A stretch of DNA of 64,000 nucleotides, from contig CAIMUP010000008.1 of assembly GCA_903844645.1 (NCBI GenBank), positions 32,612 through 96,611 of the forward strand, written 5' to 3'. The notes under the pieces were generated by a model that was given only the letters and a program-made list of their open reading frames with translations, made no database searches and was not told where the DNA came from. How positions within the stretch are numbered: the first letter of the stretch is position 1; every line of letters begins with the position of its first letter. Position numbers and translations under genes: made by a program. This document shows, piece by piece, positions 61,190 to 64,000 of this stretch. Origin of the DNA: an uncultured Bacteroidota bacterium (GTDB lineage Bacteria; Bacteroidota; Bacteroidia; AKYH767-A; JABDAW01).

Positions 61190-63133
61190 ATGAATACGAG
61201 AAAATTCAACATACTGCTGCTGCTGTTTTTTATTTCAATAGGTCTTTGCGCACAAGATAAATCCTATTATACCTCCAAGTCTTCCAAGGCAATAAAGGCT
61301 TTGGAGAAAGGGATGCACCTGCACGATAATCATCAGGAATGGGATGCCAAGGATGAGTTGTTGAAGGCAATAAAAGCAGATGCTAAATTCATAGAAGCAC
61401 ATCTTATTCTCGCGGAAGTAGAAGTTGATTTGATGGAGTATAAGGAAGCTATTGATGAATATAAAAAAGCCATCACCATCAACCCAGACTTTGAACCGAG
61501 AGCCTTTTACGGATTGGCAAAAACACAGATGCGTATCGGGAATTATGAGGATGCGAAAGAGAATCTTAAAACATTCCTTCAGGCTGCGAAGATCAGTAAG
61601 GTAATGAAAGAAAATGCGCAAGCCTTTCTGGATAATTGCGACTATGCTATGTGGGCTGTCAAGCATCCGGTGCCTTTTAATCCCGTGAATCTTGGGGATA
61701 GCATTAACTCTCGACATGATGAATATTTCCCTTCCATTACTGCCGATAACCAATCGTTTTTCTTCACGCGGCAGATACCTCGAAAATCAAACTCACCTTT
61801 GGTGGATACTATCTACGATGAAGATATTTATGTTAGCGAAAAACACGACAACACTTGGGGCATGGCAAAGAGTCTCGGCGCACCTATTAACACCTACCGA
61901 AATGAAGGCGCAGTATGTATTTCTGCTGATGGACAGACCATGGTTTTTGTTGCTTGCGATCGCATTGAAGCCCAGCAAAGTTGCGATCTTTATATCTCTT
62001 GGAAATTAGGAACTACCTGGAGTAATCCACTCAATATGGGTCCTCCGATAAATACAAAATATGGTGAATCGCAACCCTGTCTTTCTGCGGATGGAAGGAC
62101 TATTTATTTTGTGAGCGACAGACCGGGTGGCATTGGTGGACATGATATTTGGAAAAGTACTCTTGGCAATGACGGTTACTGGACAAACCCCGTGAACATG
62201 GGTCCTAAAATTAATAGTGCAAAAGGTGAGTCCTGTCCTTTTATTCATGAGGATAACCAGACCTTTTATTTCTCGTCCAATGGTCGGCAAGGGATGGGCG
62301 ATTATGATATTTACATGAGCCGTTTGGATGCAAAAGGAGAGTGGGGCGACCCTGTTAATTTGGGTTATCCTATCAACACTTTCGGTTTGGAAAACAGCTT
62401 GATTGTGGCGGCAGATGGCAAGACGGCATACATAGCCTCGAACCGCAAGAATGGCAAAGGAGGCTTAGACTTTTACTCCTTTGAGTTATATCCCGATGCC
62501 CGTCCGTTCAAGGTATCGTATGTGAAGGGAAAGGTATTTGATAAAGAAACTTCCAAGCCCCTGGAAGTTCGTTTTGAGTTGCTTGATGTCTCCACCGGCA
62601 AGATTATTATGGATGCTGTTTCCAATAAAGTGTCAGGCGATTTCTTAGTCTGTTTGCCGGCAGGGAAGGAGTACGCCTTGCATGCTTCCAAGGATGGGTA
62701 TTTGTTCTATTCCGAGAGCTTTGATTTGAAAACTACGGGAACTAAAATTGATTCCGTTACGAAGAATGTCGCCATGCAACCGATTAAGATTGGGGAGAAG
62801 GTGATTCTTAAAAACATCTTCTTCGAGACGAATAAATATGACCTTAAAGATGAATCGAAAGCAGAGCTGAAGAAGCTGATTTCGTTCCTCTCTACCAACA
62901 AATCATTGCACATCGAGATCAGTGGGCATACCGACAATGTGGGCAGCAAAGAACTCAATCAAACCTTATCCGAGAACCGAGCCAAGACGGTGATGAATTT
63001 TATTATTGCCGGAGGAATAGATGCTGCCCGTATGTCTTCCAAAGGCTATGGCGATACGCAGCCGATAGTAGCGAATGATACCGATGAACACCGAGCCATG
63101 AATAGAAGGACGGAGTTCAAGATAGTGCAGTAA
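61190..63133 (+). CDS. OmpA-family protein with TPR and PD40 repeats (paralogue of 39277-41271)
   Basis: PCLSADGRTIYFVSDRPGGIGGHDIWKS; ISGHTDNVGSKELNQTLSENRAKTV. Confidence 0.93.
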   Translation: MNTRKFNILLLLFFISIGLCAQDKSYYTSKSSKAIKALEKGMHLHDNHQEWDAKDELLKAIKADAKFIEAHLILAEVEVDLMEYKEAIDEYKKAITINPDFEPRAFYGLAKTQMRIGNYEDAKENLKTFLQAAKISKVMKENAQAFLDNCDYAMWAVKHPVPFNPVNLGDSINSRHDEYFPSITADNQSFFFTRQIPRKSNSPLVDTIYDEDIYVSEKHDNTWGMAKSLGAPINTYRNEGAVCISADGQTMVFVACDRIEAQQSCDLYISWKLGTTWSNPLNMGPPINTKYGESQPCLSADGRTIYFVSDRPGGIGGHDIWKSTLGNDGYWTNPVNMGPKINSAKGESCPFIHEDNQTFYFSSNGRQGMGDYDIYMSRLDAKGEWGDPVNLGYPINTFGLENSLIVAADGKTAYIASNRKNGKGGLDFYSFELYPDARPFKVSYVKGKVFDKETSKPLEVRFELLDVSTGKIIMDAVSNKVSGDFLVCLPAGKEYALHASKDGYLFYSESFDLKTTGTKIDSVTKNVAMQPIKIGEKVILKNIFFETNKYDLKDESKAELKKLISFLSTNKSLHIEISGHTDNVGSKELNQTLSENRAKTVMNFIIAGGIDAARMSSKGYGDTQPIVANDTDEHRAMNRRTEFKIVQ

Positions 63134-63142
63134 TCAAATCTT

Positions 63143-63694
63143 TCAAGTTTTTTTCCTTACCGCATTCTTCACCATTTCTTTTATTATTAAAGAGATACCA
63201 AACTGCCATATGAAGTAAAATAAATACAATTTCATTTCTCCATTATCCCCTCCAGGAAGAAGATATGTCATGATATATCCACCTCCAATACCATGCAGGA
63301 TAGCTAAAATATAATAAATATTCCACCTACGAATATTCAGTCTAAAATTAACAAAAGATACCAAGAGAATTGCCCCAACGATGCTTGGGAAAACAGCAGC
63401 ACTTGAATCACTATTACTGTGTGATGCAGCTCCGAATATCATTGCAATAAAAAAAGCTATACCAGATGCTATTACCCAATAAAAAAAGTTTATTCTATTC
63501 TCCTTGAACAAACAATAATAGGAAATAATTCCATAAGGAACTCCCATTAGAAACATGGCATCATCATGAAATCCAGGAGGAACCCAGACTAATAAGTTTG
63601 CAGTAATGTACCCTGAAAAATTACAACAAAAGAACAGTATATAATTCTCCAAAACTATTCGCTTTATTATATCATAAATTTTTCGTGCCTTCAT
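63143..63694 (-). CDS. hypothetical multi-TM membrane protein
   Basis: several hydrophobic helices, 183 aa. Confidence 0.65.
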   Translation of the reverse strand: MKARKIYDIIKRIVLENYILFFCCNFSGYITANLLVWVPPGFHDDAMFLMGVPYGIISYYCLFKENRINFFYWVIASGIAFFIAMIFGAASHSNSDSSAAVFPSIVGAILLVSFVNFRLNIRRWNIYYILAILHGIGGGYIMTYLLPGGDNGEMKLYLFYFIWQFGISLIIKEMVKNAVRKKT

Positions 63695-63840
63695 CTTAGC
63701 AAATCTTCATTTTCTTTTTCATGATATTAGATTTAGAATTAAAGGACAAAATTAGCAAAAAAGGAAATCATTCCCGCAAATGTCATTTTGAGAAAGATTC
63801 CGGTTTTACGTCTAAAAACCGCCTTTTTACAGCTAAAAAA

Positions 63841-64000
63841 GTTCACGGTAGCAATTAGTCTGACCACAATAGCTATTGTCTTGACCACAATAGCTATTGT
63901 CTTGACCACGGTAGCTATTGTCATGACCACAATAGCTATTGGTATGAGACGGTAGCTATTGTCATGACCACAATAGCTATTGTCATGACCACAGTAGCTA
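63841..64000. repeat. 21-bp tandem array, >=8 units (GACCACAATAGCTATTGTCTT), cut by window edge
   Basis: AGCT (or AGCA) centre at 63851.5, 63872.5, 63893.5, 63914.5, 63935.5, 63955.5, 63976.5, 63997.5; ACAATAGCTATTGT is a perfect palindrome. Confidence 0.97.

Overview
This is a Bacteroidota-type chromosomal window. The supporting evidence is TAnnTTTG-like -7 promoter boxes, a T9SS sorting tail, a complete moxR/bat operon, Porin_10-like and PD40/OmpA proteins, and an H1-like KKA-rich protein. It holds housekeeping genes (lpxD-like, rpoD/sigA, anmK, guaB, frr, rseP, dxr, folD, queE), three tRNAs (Arg-TCT, Pro-TGG, Ser-GCT), a RelE-like TA pair, and several ORFs I cannot assign to a family. I saw no rRNA, transposase, cas gene or reverse transcriptase. 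The standout signal is about 13 tandem-repeat arrays, almost all intergenic. Their unit sequences are unrelated between loci, yet every period I counted is 21 bp or 42 bp. Several arrays keep that register for 14-19 heavily diverged units without an indel, and many units carry dyad symmetry. Six arrays lie directly 5' of unassigned ORFs, on the correct side whichever strand the gene is on. One further 42-bp array lies inside a gene that is split by a single-base homopolymer change. Other observations are a two-copy GC-rich element with compensatory stem changes, a CCTGACAGG/CCTGTCAGG hairpin family, and an interruption of the otherwise tightly packed bat operon by array plus GC-rich element. 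Everything was read by eye; no searches or statistics were run.
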